A stretch of 64,000 nt of DNA from Massilia endophytica (lineage in GTDB: Bacteria > Pseudomonadota > Gammaproteobacteria > Burkholderiales > Burkholderiaceae_D), in assembly GCF_021165955.1 (NCBI RefSeq), contig NZ_CP088952.1, positions 558,001 to 622,000 on the forward strand. Reading direction: 5' to 3'. Positions 34,454-43,891 of the stretch are shown here, piece by piece (the first letter of the stretch is position 1; the number at the start of each line of letters is the position of its first letter). Both the position numbers and the translations under genes were made by a program. Below the pieces are notes generated by a model that saw only the letters and a program-made list of their open reading frames with translations, was not told where the DNA came from and ran no database searches.

Positions 34454-35633
34454 GGCCCGCCGCCTGCGCGGTCAGCGTTCCCAGCACGCCATACAGCGGC
34501 AGGATATTGCTCTTGTCGTCCGGGTAGACGCGGTTCGACAGGAACACGTAGAAGGTCTTCGAGTTCGGGTCGACCCACAGAATGCAGCCCGTGAAGCCCG
34601 TGTGGCCGAAGCTCCCAACGGGGAACACAGTGCCGCGCGGGCGGGCGTAAGGCGAATCGATATCCATGCCCATGGCGCGGGCAGGCAGGCCGTCCGGCGA
34701 CTGGCGCGTGGTGAGCAGGCGCACGGTTTCCGGCCGCATCACGCGCACGCCATCGAGTTCGCCGCCATTCAGCAGCATGCGCGCGTAGCGGGCCAGGTCG
34801 CCCGCTGTCGTGAAGATGCCCGCCGAGCCGCCCACACCGCCCATGAAGCGCGCCGTGGGATCGTGCACCACGCCTTGCAGGGTCTGGCCCGGCGGCAGGT
34901 CGATATGGGCGCTCTTGCCGCCATCTTCTTCCTGCGCCTTCTGGGTGGGGGCGATACCGCTTGCGGTGAAGCGCGCCAGCGGGAGATAGCCGGTATGCTT
35001 CATGCCGAGCGGCGTGAAGATGCGCTGCTGCGCGAAGGCCGACAGCGGCATGCCGGAGACCTTCTGCACCAGCTGGCCAAGCAGAACATAGTTGATGTCC
35101 GAGTAGCGGAAGAAGGTGCCGGGGGTATGCGTGACCGTCTGATTGCAGGCCAGCTTGTGCGCCGCCTCGTCGCCGCGCCATCCGGGCTTTGCGGGCAGGC
35201 TCGCGGGCAGGCCTGAACTGTGCGTGAGCAGGTGGCGGATGGTGATGGCTTCCTTGCCGCCGTTCGCGCATTCGGGAAAGTAGTTGACCAAAGGTGAGTC
35301 GAGCGAGATCTTGCCTTCTTCGGCAAGGATCAGCACCGATGGGGCCGTGGATACCACCTTGGAGAGCGAGGCCGCATCGTAGAGGGTGTTAAGGGTGACG
35401 TCGGCGCTGCCGGTCTCGTAGCTTTGCTTGCCGTAGGCCTGCTGATAGCTGGCTCCTTCATGCTCCATCCAGTACACGGCCCCGGGCAGCTTGCGCTCGG
35501 CCACATAGCTGCGCACCGCGCTGTCGATCTGCGCGGTGCTGGCGGTATCGAGCGGCCGCTGCGGAGCAAATGACGCGCAGGCGGAAAGGAGCAGAAGGGG
35601 CGTAAGCCGGAGGAGTGTGTGCAGTCGGTTCAT
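34440..35633 (-). CDS. Serine hydrolase / beta-lactamase-family lipoprotein
   Basis: A 397-residue class C beta-lactamase/PBP4*-like hydrolase with lipobox LLSAC (Cys19). Catalytic motifs are SLSK (Ser89-Lys92), YSD in FFRYSDINYVLLG and the KTG-box replacement HTG in FGHTGFTG. Family members include D-aminopeptidases, esterases and peptidoglycan-related enzymes; true beta-lactamase activity is not implied. A second hydrolase gene of the same superfamily is directly upstream on the same strand, 27 bases away. Confidence 0.9.
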   Translation of the reverse strand: MNRLHTLLRLTPLLLLSACASFAPQRPLDTASTAQIDSAVRSYVAERKLPGAVYWMEHEGASYQQAYGKQSYETGSADVTLNTLYDAASLSKVVSTAPSVLILAEEGKISLDSPLVNYFPECANGGKEAITIRHLLTHSSGLPASLPAKPGWRGDEAAHKLACNQTVTHTPGTFFRYSDINYVLLGQLVQKVSGMPLSAFAQQRIFTPLGMKHTGYLPLARFTASGIAPTQKAQEEDGGKSAHIDLPPGQTLQGVVHDPTARFMGGVGGSAGIFTTAGDLARYARMLLNGGELDGVRVMRPETVRLLTTRQSPDGLPARAMGMDIDSPYARPRGTVFPVGSFGHTGFTGCILWVDPNSKTFYVFLSNRVYPDDKSNILPLYGVLGTLTAQAAGLKAP

Positions 35634-35660
35634 GCGCCGAATGTAGCACAACAGCCCGGC

Positions 35661-37046
35661 TTATTCAGACTTCGGACCGAAGCCGATAACTTTCCCCGCA
35701 TCGTCCACGTCGAACTGCCAGGTCACTACCTTCTTGCCGTACAGGGCTGCGTATTCGCGCCGCGTCTTTCCCTCGCCGGGCTGTTCGAGCGTCAGTACAA
35801 GGCGGTCCAGAGGCTGGAGCGATTTGAAGAAGGGTAAGAGGAAGGCCTTCAGCGACGGGATGAAATTCTCCCTCGCGGCAGGCGTGAACTCCGTTTCATC
35901 GACGCTCCCGCTCCACGCCGCCGCCAGAACCTTGGACACCTTCGCCGTCAGTTCGGGCTTTTTGTCCTCGATGCCAGCCGGAAGGGAAGCAGCAAGGGCT
36001 GGGTAATAGAGCTCCGAGATGCCCTGCGCCAGGTAAGGGTAGAGCGCCTGGCCGTTTGTGAGCACCACGACGCCGAAGCGCTCCTTGGGGATGTACAGCA
36101 GGTCCGAAAGGGCAGGTCCGCCGGAATGGCCTGTGGTGTCGCGCCCATTCACCTTGCGCAGCACCCAGCCGACGCCAAAGGAAGCAGGCTTGCCGTTGCC
36201 GAGCGTCTGCGCCGTCCACATGGCGCGCTTGCTCTCTTCCTTCAGCAGGCTGTTGGCCTCGAGCGCCACCAGCACTTTCGCCAGGTCGGCGGCGGAGGAG
36301 TAAAGCCCGCCTGCACTGTAGCCCAGCGGCTTGAAGTCGTAGCTGAAGTTCTGGAATCTAGTGCCCTTCCAGTCGTAGACGCTGGCGCGGCGCGGCAGCA
36401 CCTCGCTGCTGCGCCGGTCTCCATACGTGGATGCCTCCTCGTATGCTGTGGCTTTCAAGCCGAGCGGCTGGATGACCTCCGTGCGCAGCGCATCGATAAA
36501 GGTCTGGCCGCTGACATTCTCGATGATCTTGCGCAGCACGATATAGGCCGAGATGCCGTATTCGGAAGAGGCGCCGGGCGCATGGGCCAGCGGCAGCTTT
36601 GCCGCGGCTTCGATATAAGCGTCGAGTGCTGGATTGGGCTCGGTATCCACCCTGTCCGGAATGCCGGACGAATGGTTGGCGAGATGGCGCACCGTGACAG
36701 GCTCCCACGCTCCGGGTGCGTTCGGCAGATAGCGGGTAATGCTCGCGTCCAGATCCAGCTTGCCCTGTTCCAGCAGCCGCATTACCAGCATGCCGGTAAA
36801 GGGCTTCGTGGTGGAGGCGAGCTGGAATGCCGTGTCGGCGGTCGCCTTCTGCGTCCATTCGAGGTTCGCCAATCCGTAGGCCCGCAGCTTCACCACCTTG
36901 CCATTACGGACAATGGCCACGGCGGCGCCGGGCACGTGGTTCAGGCGCATCTGGGCCTTGATGTAGTCGTCGACCTTGTCGGCCTTTGCTGCGGGAGCCG
37001 CCAGGGCAATGGCCGCGCTCAGGATACATAAACTTCCGTACTTCAT
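35661..37046 (-). CDS. Serine hydrolase / beta-lactamase-family protein
   Basis: A 461-residue exported protein: signal peptide to about 22, the beta-lactamase-type domain, then an extra C-terminal domain (about 345-461). The SxxK motif is STTK (Ser78-Lys81), the second motif is YGI in SSEYGISAY and the third is HSGG. The extra domain resembles the NTF2-like or DUF3471-type tails of this group. It heads a two-gene unit with the lipoprotein hydrolase. Substrate unknown. Confidence 0.88.
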   Translation of the reverse strand: MKYGSLCILSAAIALAAPAAKADKVDDYIKAQMRLNHVPGAAVAIVRNGKVVKLRAYGLANLEWTQKATADTAFQLASTTKPFTGMLVMRLLEQGKLDLDASITRYLPNAPGAWEPVTVRHLANHSSGIPDRVDTEPNPALDAYIEAAAKLPLAHAPGASSEYGISAYIVLRKIIENVSGQTFIDALRTEVIQPLGLKATAYEEASTYGDRRSSEVLPRRASVYDWKGTRFQNFSYDFKPLGYSAGGLYSSAADLAKVLVALEANSLLKEESKRAMWTAQTLGNGKPASFGVGWVLRKVNGRDTTGHSGGPALSDLLYIPKERFGVVVLTNGQALYPYLAQGISELYYPALAASLPAGIEDKKPELTAKVSKVLAAAWSGSVDETEFTPAARENFIPSLKAFLLPFFKSLQPLDRLVLTLEQPGEGKTRREYAALYGKKVVTWQFDVDDAGKVIGFGPKSE

Positions 37047-37141
37047 TCTTCTCTCCACGTAGAATGACAGGTGGGCAAAGTCTACTGTCGGAAGCGTCCC
37101 GGAATGTCGGGAATTTGTAAGGCCATCCTGGAGAACGAATC

Positions 37142-37414
37142 ATGGAGATGAAGCGCATCAATGCAGGAAAACTGCGGGCGGTCGGCTACGACCAGCGCGA
37201 GCGCAAGCTGCGCGTGGAGTTCGACGATGGCAGCGCGATCGACTACGCGGGCGTCGGCGCCGAGGTGTGGCGGCGCCTGTCCACGTCCGGTTCGGCCTGG
37301 AGCTACTACCGGGACAATATCGAAGAGGAGTTCGCGGGCACGCGCAGCAACGTACGCGTGCAGTCCGACCGCAAGGCGCTCGAAGACCTTTTCAGGGCGC
37401 CGGACGAAGACTGA
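37142..37414 (+). CDS. KTSC-domain protein
   Basis: A 90-residue cytoplasmic protein. The sequence VGYDQRERKLRVEFDDGSAIDY followed by VWRRLSTSGSAWSYYRDNIE fits the KTSC domain, named for a lysyl-tRNA-synthetase-associated conserved segment; its role is unclear. GGAGAACGA lies before the ATG. It converges with the CPBP gene and overlaps it by 23 bases. Confidence 0.8.
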   Translation: MEMKRINAGKLRAVGYDQRERKLRVEFDDGSAIDYAGVGAEVWRRLSTSGSAWSYYRDNIEEEFAGTRSNVRVQSDRKALEDLFRAPDED

Positions 37415-38183
37415 AGGACTTTGCCCGCAGCAGGCCGGCGCAGAGGACCACCGCACCCAGCATCAGCAAATGGGTGGCCGATGAAACGAGGGGAGCCACT
37501 GCGGGATTCAGCGCGTCGATATTGGCGAGCCGGTCCCCGAGCTGTCCCGCGTAGTTCCATCCCCAGTGCAGGCCCACGGCTGCCCACAGCGAGCGGCTGT
37601 AGAACAGGGCCGCCGCGTATGCGAGACCGAAGCAGAACAGCAGCAGCCATTCAAGCGGCCCATTCCCCAGGCGGTAAATGTGGTTGAGGACGAACAGCAG
37701 CGCCGAGAGCGCGATGAACACGCGCTGCCGCGAGACCGCAGGCAGGGCGCGCATGAGGAAGCCGCGCGTCACGATGTCTTCCGCGATGGAGGGGAGGAAG
37801 GTGTAGGGCAGCATGCCGAGCGCAATCGGCAGCACCTGCGCAAGCGATGTCTCCTTCGGTATGGCGATGCCATAGATTCCCGCCATTTCCCCCAACGCCA
37901 GCGCTCCAGCTTTCGCCAGCACGGCAAGCGCGAAGGGGGCAGCCAGCAGCAGGAACCAGCCGCGCCGAAAATCGAGATACCAGGCGTCCAGGCCGCGGAA
38001 GCCGAGCCAGCGGCCGACCGCCCAGGCAATCGGGAGGAAGGCCACAAGCAGGCCCGCCTGCACGGCAAAACTGCCGAGAATGCGCCCGCCCAGCCCTTCG
38101 GGCAGCTGGTAGGCGCAGAACAGCACAATGAAGGCAAGCCACAGCTTTGGCTGGGAGGGGGCGGGCAGGTCGTTGGTAAGCAT
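37392..38183 (-). CDS. CPBP-family intramembrane protease
   Basis: A 263-residue membrane protein with about seven hydrophobic segments. The CPBP/Abi core motif appears as SIAEDIVTRGFLM (ED-xxx-R in place of the more usual EExxxR). The second motif His is in LFVLNHIYRLG and the third in GLHWGWNYAG. Members process membrane-bound or prenylated peptides or confer bacteriocin self-immunity. No peptide partner is evident nearby. Confidence 0.87.
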   Translation of the reverse strand: MLTNDLPAPSQPKLWLAFIVLFCAYQLPEGLGGRILGSFAVQAGLLVAFLPIAWAVGRWLGFRGLDAWYLDFRRGWFLLLAAPFALAVLAKAGALALGEMAGIYGIAIPKETSLAQVLPIALGMLPYTFLPSIAEDIVTRGFLMRALPAVSRQRVFIALSALLFVLNHIYRLGNGPLEWLLLFCFGLAYAAALFYSRSLWAAVGLHWGWNYAGQLGDRLANIDALNPAVAPLVSSATHLLMLGAVVLCAGLLRAKSFSLRPAP

Positions 38184-38380
38184 GCGCTGATGGTAGGGGC
38201 GGCGTTTCCCATCGTCAAGCTTGACCTTCCGCGGCCGTTCCCTTATGCGTGCAGTTGTGGACCGCACTGCGCCTGCCCCAAGCCCTGCGCCTGTGGCAGA
38301 TACGCTGGCGCGCTGCTGCTGGCTGATCTTGCATCGAAAAACGGTTAGAATACGCTGCTCCCATTTTTTCACAGCCGTCC

Positions 38381-38716
38381 ATGCTGCGTCGTTTCCTGCC
38401 ATTGCTGATTGCTCTCTCGCTGCTGATGTCGCAGCTGGTGACGCTTTCGCACGGCTATACGCACTGGACGCCGGCCAAGCCAGCCGCAGTTACCGCCCAG
38501 CCCTCCGCCTCCGCAGGCCTGGGCGACCCGGTACTCTCCGATGCGCTTTGCCAGCTGTGTCTCGTGGCCGGGCAGCTGGCGTCCGCCATCCATGGCAGCA
38601 CCCAGCATGTGCGCGCCATCGATGGCCCGGCGCTGCATACCGGCATTGAACTGCTTCAGCATCTGGACCGTGTTACCACGGTCGTCTTCCGCTCGCGCGC
38701 TCCCCCCGCACTCTGA
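38381..38716 (+). CDS. DUF2946-like exported protein
   Basis: A 111-residue protein with signal peptide (residues 1-24), a short linker, and a CQLCLVAGQL pair typical of DUF2946 proteins, which often neighbour metal-uptake or copper-handling receptors. The next gene, 80 bases on, is a TonB receptor of a metal-type subfamily, which supports a shared role. A hairpin (GGCAGGCGC / GCGCCTGCC, 38739-38761) lies between them. Confidence 0.65.
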   Translation: MLRRFLPLLIALSLLMSQLVTLSHGYTHWTPAKPAAVTAQPSASAGLGDPVLSDALCQLCLVAGQLASAIHGSTQHVRAIDGPALHTGIELLQHLDRVTTVVFRSRAPPAL

Positions 38717-38796
38717 ACAATCACACACGGCATTCCGGCAGGCGCTCGCGTGGCGCCTGCCGCCCCACGTATTTTTCATGAGTTCGAGGTTTCATA

Positions 38797-40779
38797 ATGA
38801 TCGCCAAGCGCACTTTGCTCGCTACTGCTGTACTGTCCACCTTTTCTTCGCTGTCCATGGCCCAGAGTGCCGACAGCGTCTTGCCCAAGGTCGTCGTCAC
38901 GGCCAACCCCTTCCGCACTTCCGAGGCTGACCAGATTCTGACGCCAGCCAAGGTGCTGTCCGGCGATGAGCTGCGCGATAAGGTCGGCAGCTCGCTGGGC
39001 GAAACGCTCTCCCAGGAACTGGGCGTTTCCGCTTCCGCTTTCGGTGCGGGCGCTTCCCGCCCCATTATTCGCGGCCTGGAAGGGTCGCGCGTGAAGATGC
39101 TGGAGAACGGCATGGCGGTGTCCGACGTGTCGGGCCTGTCCAACGACCACGCCGTTGCGGCAGAAGGCGCTGTGGCGCGCCAGATCGAGATTCTGCGCGG
39201 CCCGGCCGCCTTGCTGTACGGTTCGGGCGCCATCGGTGGCCTGGTCAACGTCGTCAACGAACGCATTCCCACCGCTCTGGAAAAGGAATGGACCGGCCAG
39301 GTGGAGACGCGCTACAGCACGGTGGACAGCGGCAAGAGCGCTTCCGGCACCATCGACGGCGCGGTCGGCCAGTTTGGCCTGCATGCCGACGGCAACGGCC
39401 GCAACACGGACGACTACAAGATTCCCGGCAGCCGCGTGGCTGGCGATCCCGAATCGGGCTCCGGCCGCCTGTCCCATTCCGCCACCAAGGAGCGCAATGC
39501 GGGCATCGGCGGCTCCTATATCGCCGACTGGGGCTTCGCAGGCATATCGGCTTCGCACCTGAGCAACCTGTATGGCATTCCGAGCGCGGAAGGCTCGCGC
39601 ATCGACCAGAAGCAGACCCGCTACGATTTCGACAGCCTGGTGCGCAAGCCTTTCGAGGGCATCGAGTCCTTCAAGTTCAAGGCAGGCTACACCAGCTACA
39701 AGCACGCCGAGCTGAATGAAGAGAACGACCCCGAGGTCATCTTCAAGAACCGCTCGCTCGAAACGCGCGCCGAGATGACGCACAACCCGATTGCGGGCAT
39801 GCGCGGCACCTTCGGCGTGCAGACCGAGAACACGCACTTCTCCGGCCTGAGCCCGGACGGCGTAGCCGAAACCGTGCCGGTAACGCATTCGAAATCCACC
39901 GCAGGCTTCCTGGTGGAGGAGAAAACCATCGGCCCTGTGGTGCTGAGCGGCGGCTTGCGGTTGGAATCGGTGAAGCGCACGCCGGATGGCGGCGTGGAGC
40001 GCTCCTTCGATCTCAAGTCCGGCTCCTTCGGCGGCCAGTGGGCGTTCACGCCGGGTTATGCGGCGGGCGTTACGCTCTCGTATGCCGAGCGCGCGCCCGC
40101 AACCGAGGAGCTGTATTCGCACGGCCCGCACGATGCGACCGTGACCTACGACATCGGCAATCCCGACTTCAAGAAGGAAGCTTCTCGCAACGTGGAGCTG
40201 AGCGTGCAGAAGACAAAAGGCCTGCTGCGCTGGAAGGCGAACGTGTTCGAGAACAAGGTGCGCAACTTCATCTACGGCCAGATGACGGGCAATCTGCTGG
40301 ACGACGAAGGCAACCCAGGCGAGGAACTGCGCGAGCGTGTGTTCACCCAGGCCGACGCCACCATCCGCGGCGCAGAAGGCGAAATCACCTACAACGCGCA
40401 GGGCAGCGGCTGGTCCGGCCGCCTGTTTGCGGATGGATCGCGCGGCAGCCTCGATCACGGTGGCAGCCTGCCGCTGCAGCCATCTAACCGGGTGGGCGCC
40501 AGCGTCGGCTATCGCTACGCGGACCTGCGCGCTGGCCTCTCAGTGGTGCATGCGGATGGCCAGGACCGTCTGGCTGCCTTCGAGACCACCACGCCTTCGT
40601 ACACGCAGCTGAACGCCAACATCTCCTATACCCAGCGCCTGGGCCAGCAGGAGCTCACCTGGTTCCTGCTGGCGAAGAACCTCACGAACGAAGAGATCCG
40701 CGTGTCGACCTCCGTTCTGAAGGATATCTCGCCGCTGCCGGGCCGGAACTTCGTGTTCGGCGTCCGCGCGCACTTCTGA
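38797..40779 (+). CDS. TonB-dependent receptor, ZnuD-like
   Basis: A 660-residue outer-membrane receptor: signal peptide to about 22 (SMAQS), TonB-box-like KVVVTANPF, plug with RPIIRGLEGSRVKMLENGM and GPAALLYGSGAIGGLVNVV, and a 22-strand barrel ending in ...VRAHF with terminal Phe. The plug wording is close to the neisserial ZnuD zinc/haem receptor group. With the DUF2946-like gene in front, metal uptake is a reasonable inference. No Zur or Fur box could be identified upstream. Confidence 0.85.
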   Translation: MIAKRTLLATAVLSTFSSLSMAQSADSVLPKVVVTANPFRTSEADQILTPAKVLSGDELRDKVGSSLGETLSQELGVSASAFGAGASRPIIRGLEGSRVKMLENGMAVSDVSGLSNDHAVAAEGAVARQIEILRGPAALLYGSGAIGGLVNVVNERIPTALEKEWTGQVETRYSTVDSGKSASGTIDGAVGQFGLHADGNGRNTDDYKIPGSRVAGDPESGSGRLSHSATKERNAGIGGSYIADWGFAGISASHLSNLYGIPSAEGSRIDQKQTRYDFDSLVRKPFEGIESFKFKAGYTSYKHAELNEENDPEVIFKNRSLETRAEMTHNPIAGMRGTFGVQTENTHFSGLSPDGVAETVPVTHSKSTAGFLVEEKTIGPVVLSGGLRLESVKRTPDGGVERSFDLKSGSFGGQWAFTPGYAAGVTLSYAERAPATEELYSHGPHDATVTYDIGNPDFKKEASRNVELSVQKTKGLLRWKANVFENKVRNFIYGQMTGNLLDDEGNPGEELRERVFTQADATIRGAEGEITYNAQGSGWSGRLFADGSRGSLDHGGSLPLQPSNRVGASVGYRYADLRAGLSVVHADGQDRLAAFETTTPSYTQLNANISYTQRLGQQELTWFLLAKNLTNEEIRVSTSVLKDISPLPGRNFVFGVRAHF

Positions 40780-40784
40780 CCGCG

Positions 40785-42227
40785 TCAGGCCTCTCCGAAC
40801 CACTTCGCCAAGGCTTCGGGGAGGCCGGCGCACCCGCTGTCGCCAACCCAGGCGACATAGCCGTCAGGTCGTACCAGCACCGCGCCGGGGGCAGCAACTG
40901 TGCCAAGCACGGGTAATTCCCAGGCCCCGCCATAGCTCGCGTCGATCAGTTTGACGCGGCGGCCCTTGCTGATTGCACCCGGCGCACCGAGGTTGAGCAG
41001 CAGCGGCTTGGCGTCATGCAGAAGGCTGTAGACCCGCACCATGCCGCTCGCCGTTTGCAGGTCGAGATCGGGCATGCGGCGGCCCAGCAGGGGATGGCCT
41101 TCGCCCAGGTCGTAGTGAATGTCGAGGCCCGACATCATGCCGCCCATGCGCTTGCGAGGCTGTTCCAAAGTGAGAATGTCGGCGAGGACTTCGCCCAGGG
41201 CAGCAGTGCGGTCATCACCCCGTCCCAAGGCCACGGCGGCCATGGTGTTGCGGAGGACACGCGCGGCGACAGGGTGGCGCTCGCTGTGGTAGCTGTCGAG
41301 CAGCGTGGCCGGGGAAGCGCCTTTCACCACCAGCGCCAGTTTCCAGCCCAGGTTCACCGCGTCCTGCAGGCCAAGGTTGAGGCCCTGGCCGCCAGCAGGG
41401 TAGTGCACGTGCGCGGCGTCGCCGGCCAACAGCACACGTCCTTTCCGATAGGAGGCTGCTTGCCGGGCCATGTCCGTGAAGCGGGAAATCCAGCCGGGAT
41501 TGTGTACGCCGAAGTCGGTGCCGAAGTAGTCGATCAGCGCTTCGCTGACATCCCGCAGCGTGGGCTCGCCCTTGCCGATCTCCTTCTCGGTCAGCACCAC
41601 GCCAACACGCCCATCCTCCAGCCTGCGCATGGCCATCACGCCGCGCTCGTTCTTGTGCAGGCCGAGCTTGGGCTCTTCCGTCATCTCGACTTCGGCAATG
41701 AGATTGCTGACCGAGGCATCCCATCCGGCGAACTCGATGCCTGCGGCTTTGCGGATGACGCTTCGCCCGCCGTCGCAGCCCACGAGATAGTGTGCGCGCA
41801 TGGTCCGGCCGTCGGCGAGCGTCACGCTCACGCCAGTATCGTCCTGCGTGAAACCGGTAACCTCGACATTGCGGATAACGGATACGCCGCGTTCCTGCGC
41901 CCATTCCGCGAGAATGCGTTCGATGTGGTTCTGCGTGAGCGCGAGCCCGTAGTTGTGCCGGGTGGGGAAGTCGCTGATGTCGAGGGAGACGCCGCCAAAG
42001 CCCGCGATCTGCATCGTCTTTCCTTCGGCAAGGAAGCGGTCTGCAATGCCGCGCTGGTCCAGCACTTCGATGCTGCGGGCGTGGAAGCCGCCGGCGCGTG
42101 TGCCGAGAATTTCCTGGCTGGGGCGCCGTTCGAGGATCGCCACGTCCACGCCCGCGAGAGACAGTTCACCTGCCAGCATCAGCCCTGTCGGGCCACCTCC
42201 AACAATCAGTACGGCATGCTCGTTCAT
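40785..42227 (-). CDS. FAD-dependent aromatic/rifampicin-type monooxygenase
   Basis: A 480-residue group A flavin hydroxylase: GGGPTGLMLAGELSLAGVDV (FAD Rossmann), the DG motif VGCDGGRSVIRK, and GD motif VLLAGDAAHVHYPAGGQG. A C-terminal thioredoxin-like domain is present. The GGFHARSIEVLDQRG segment is as in MhpA/PgaE/Rox-type enzymes, which hydroxylate phenolics, polyketides or rifamycins. The LysR gene is directly upstream on the same strand and may control it. Confidence 0.88.
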   Translation of the reverse strand: MNEHAVLIVGGGPTGLMLAGELSLAGVDVAILERRPSQEILGTRAGGFHARSIEVLDQRGIADRFLAEGKTMQIAGFGGVSLDISDFPTRHNYGLALTQNHIERILAEWAQERGVSVIRNVEVTGFTQDDTGVSVTLADGRTMRAHYLVGCDGGRSVIRKAAGIEFAGWDASVSNLIAEVEMTEEPKLGLHKNERGVMAMRRLEDGRVGVVLTEKEIGKGEPTLRDVSEALIDYFGTDFGVHNPGWISRFTDMARQAASYRKGRVLLAGDAAHVHYPAGGQGLNLGLQDAVNLGWKLALVVKGASPATLLDSYHSERHPVAARVLRNTMAAVALGRGDDRTAALGEVLADILTLEQPRKRMGGMMSGLDIHYDLGEGHPLLGRRMPDLDLQTASGMVRVYSLLHDAKPLLLNLGAPGAISKGRRVKLIDASYGGAWELPVLGTVAAPGAVLVRPDGYVAWVGDSGCAGLPEALAKWFGEA

Positions 42228-42308
42228 CGCTTCACCTCCGCTGGATTCGGGCGCCGATTATAGGCATTCGCAACCGGGAATCTCAAGCCGTGTAACTTCT
42301 TGAAATGA

Positions 42309-43202
42309 TTAGCGCATGAGCAGCGGCTCTGCAGCGATGGCCGCGGCCAGGTAGTCCACCAGCGCTTTAACCCGCGCCGACAGGAAGCGCTGCTGCGACC
42401 ATACCGCATGAATGGGGCGCGTCACTTCCAGCCAGCCTTCCATCACGGCGCGCAGCCGCCCCTCGGCCAGCCCTGCCTTGCACATGATGGAAGGGCACAT
42501 CAGTATGCCGCTGCCCGATTCCGCCATGGCGACTGCGAGCCGGAGGTCGTCCACGCGCATGCGCGCCGTGGGACGCAGCACGGTTACTGCGCCGCCGCCG
42601 GGGTCGCGCAAGGTCCATTGGTCGAGCGGCGTGGCTACGATCAGCGAATGCTGCGTCAGTTCCTCTGCGTTCCTTGGCGCACCCGCCTGACGCAGGTAGG
42701 CGGGCGACGCCACCAGCGTATAGCCGATTGAACCCAGGCGGCGCTGCATCAGGCTCGAATCGGGCAGCTCGCCGATGCGCAGCGCTAGGTCCGCGCCGCT
42801 GCCCACCAGATCCTGAAATGTGCTCGACAGCTGAAGCTCCAGCGTGATGCCGGGATAGGCCGCGAGGAAGCCCGCCCACACCGGCGCCAGCGGGCCGCCC
42901 GCCAGCCCGTTCGGCGCCAGCACGCGGATATGGCCCGACAGCTTGTCGAGCACCGCATCCAGCCCCTGTGTCGCCTGGCGCAGTGCATGGATCAGTGGCC
43001 TGCATTGCTCGTAGTACTGGTTGCCTTCCATAGTCAGTACCATGCGCCGGGCAGTGCGCGTGAGCAGGCGGTAGCCGAGGCTGCGCTCAAGCGCTTGCAG
43101 GCGGCGCGTGACGGTGGCGGTGGGAATATTCAGCTTGCGTGCTGCCCCATTCAGGCTGCCAGCCTCCACGATGTCGACGAACAGGGCCAAGTCATCCAGC
43201 AT
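42309..43202 (-). CDS. LysR-family transcriptional regulator
   Basis: A 297-residue LysR regulator of the CrgA/YafC-type subgroup: HTH GSLNGAARKLNIPTATVTRR and effector domain from about residue 90 (GHIRVLAPNGLAGGPLAP). It lies between the monooxygenase (same strand) and a divergent DUF2798-ABM pair, so it may regulate one or both. The 100-base gap to the divergent pair is AT-rich (TACGTATATTACACATAATT) and is the likely operator. Confidence 0.9.
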   Translation of the reverse strand: MLDDLALFVDIVEAGSLNGAARKLNIPTATVTRRLQALERSLGYRLLTRTARRMVLTMEGNQYYEQCRPLIHALRQATQGLDAVLDKLSGHIRVLAPNGLAGGPLAPVWAGFLAAYPGITLELQLSSTFQDLVGSGADLALRIGELPDSSLMQRRLGSIGYTLVASPAYLRQAGAPRNAEELTQHSLIVATPLDQWTLRDPGGGAVTVLRPTARMRVDDLRLAVAMAESGSGILMCPSIMCKAGLAEGRLRAVMEGWLEVTRPIHAVWSQQRFLSARVKALVDYLAAAIAAEPLLMR

Positions 43203-43302
43203 ATGATTCCATTGATGAAATTTAAGGTGCAGTGAATACGTATATTACACATAATTGGAATTGACTACACTGGGGTCATTCGAATTCTATTGGAGAAGTC
43301 TC

Positions 43303-43527
43303 ATGTCAAACCCACCCCTCCGCCTGCGATTGACCTTTGCCGGGCTGATGTCGCTGCTGATGTCCGGCCTGATGAGCGCCTGGGTTACCTGGCTCAATCT
43401 TGGCTTGTCGCCAGCCTTCCCCAGCCGCTGGCTGCACGCGTTTGTTGCGGCCTGGCCTGCCGCGTTCCTCATCGTGGTGCTTGCGGCGCCCAAGGTGCAG
43501 CGGCTCGCCAGCCGTCTGGCTGCGTGA
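43303..43527 (+). CDS. DUF2798 small membrane protein
   Basis: A 74-residue protein with two transmembrane helices (about 9-32 and 42-62), the pattern LTFAGLMSLLMSGLMSAWVTW and FPSRWLHAFVAAWPAAF of the DUF2798 family. Function unknown; often next to LysR-regulated oxidoreductases. TGGAGAAG precedes the ATG. It is followed 12 bases later by the ABM gene. Confidence 0.85.
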   Translation: MSNPPLRLRLTFAGLMSLLMSGLMSAWVTWLNLGLSPAFPSRWLHAFVAAWPAAFLIVVLAAPKVQRLASRLAA

Positions 43528-43538
43528 GGGGGCACGGC

Positions 43539-43823
43539 ATGGCACCGGCAATACGCAAACTGGCCGTCATCACCGCCGCAGCAGGCGCATCAGACGCGCT
43601 GCGCGGCGCGCTGGTGGAACTGGAACAGGAAACGCGGCGTGAGCCGGGGTGCGGGGAGTTCAGCTTCTTCCAGGCGCTCTCCGCTCCCGGTACCTTTATG
43701 CTGATCGAGCAGTTCGACGATGCACACGCGCTCGCGCAGCATTTGCAGCTGCCGCATACGAAGGCCTTCTTTGCAAAGGGATTGGTAGCGTCTGTCGTTG
43801 TAGAGGATTTGCCAGTGGACTGA
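43539..43823 (+). CDS. Antibiotic-biosynthesis-monooxygenase (ABM) domain protein
   Basis: A 94-residue ferredoxin-like ABM-fold protein: ELEQETRREPGCGEFSFFQAL and FMLIEQFDDAHALAQHLQLPH-like family pattern, as in YgiN quinol monooxygenase. It may act on quinones or reactive phenolics. With DUF2798 it forms a two-gene unit divergent from LysR. Confidence 0.87.
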   Translation: MAPAIRKLAVITAAAGASDALRGALVELEQETRREPGCGEFSFFQALSAPGTFMLIEQFDDAHALAQHLQLPHTKAFFAKGLVASVVVEDLPVD

Positions 43824-43891
43824 GTGGCTACGGTGCAGGGTTGGTGCCAACGCCACAAACATTGAAGGTGCGCACGCGATAGTCGAAATCC

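Noticed and set aside
34440..37046. Antibiotic-resistance beta-lactamases
   Set aside because: Motifs fit the broad serine hydrolase group (HTG and HSGG instead of KTG, lipoprotein form, extra domain); resistance cannot be claimed.
38776..40458. 560-codon frame antisense to the ZnuD-like receptor
   Set aside because: Shadow frame; Ala/Arg/His-rich without family features.
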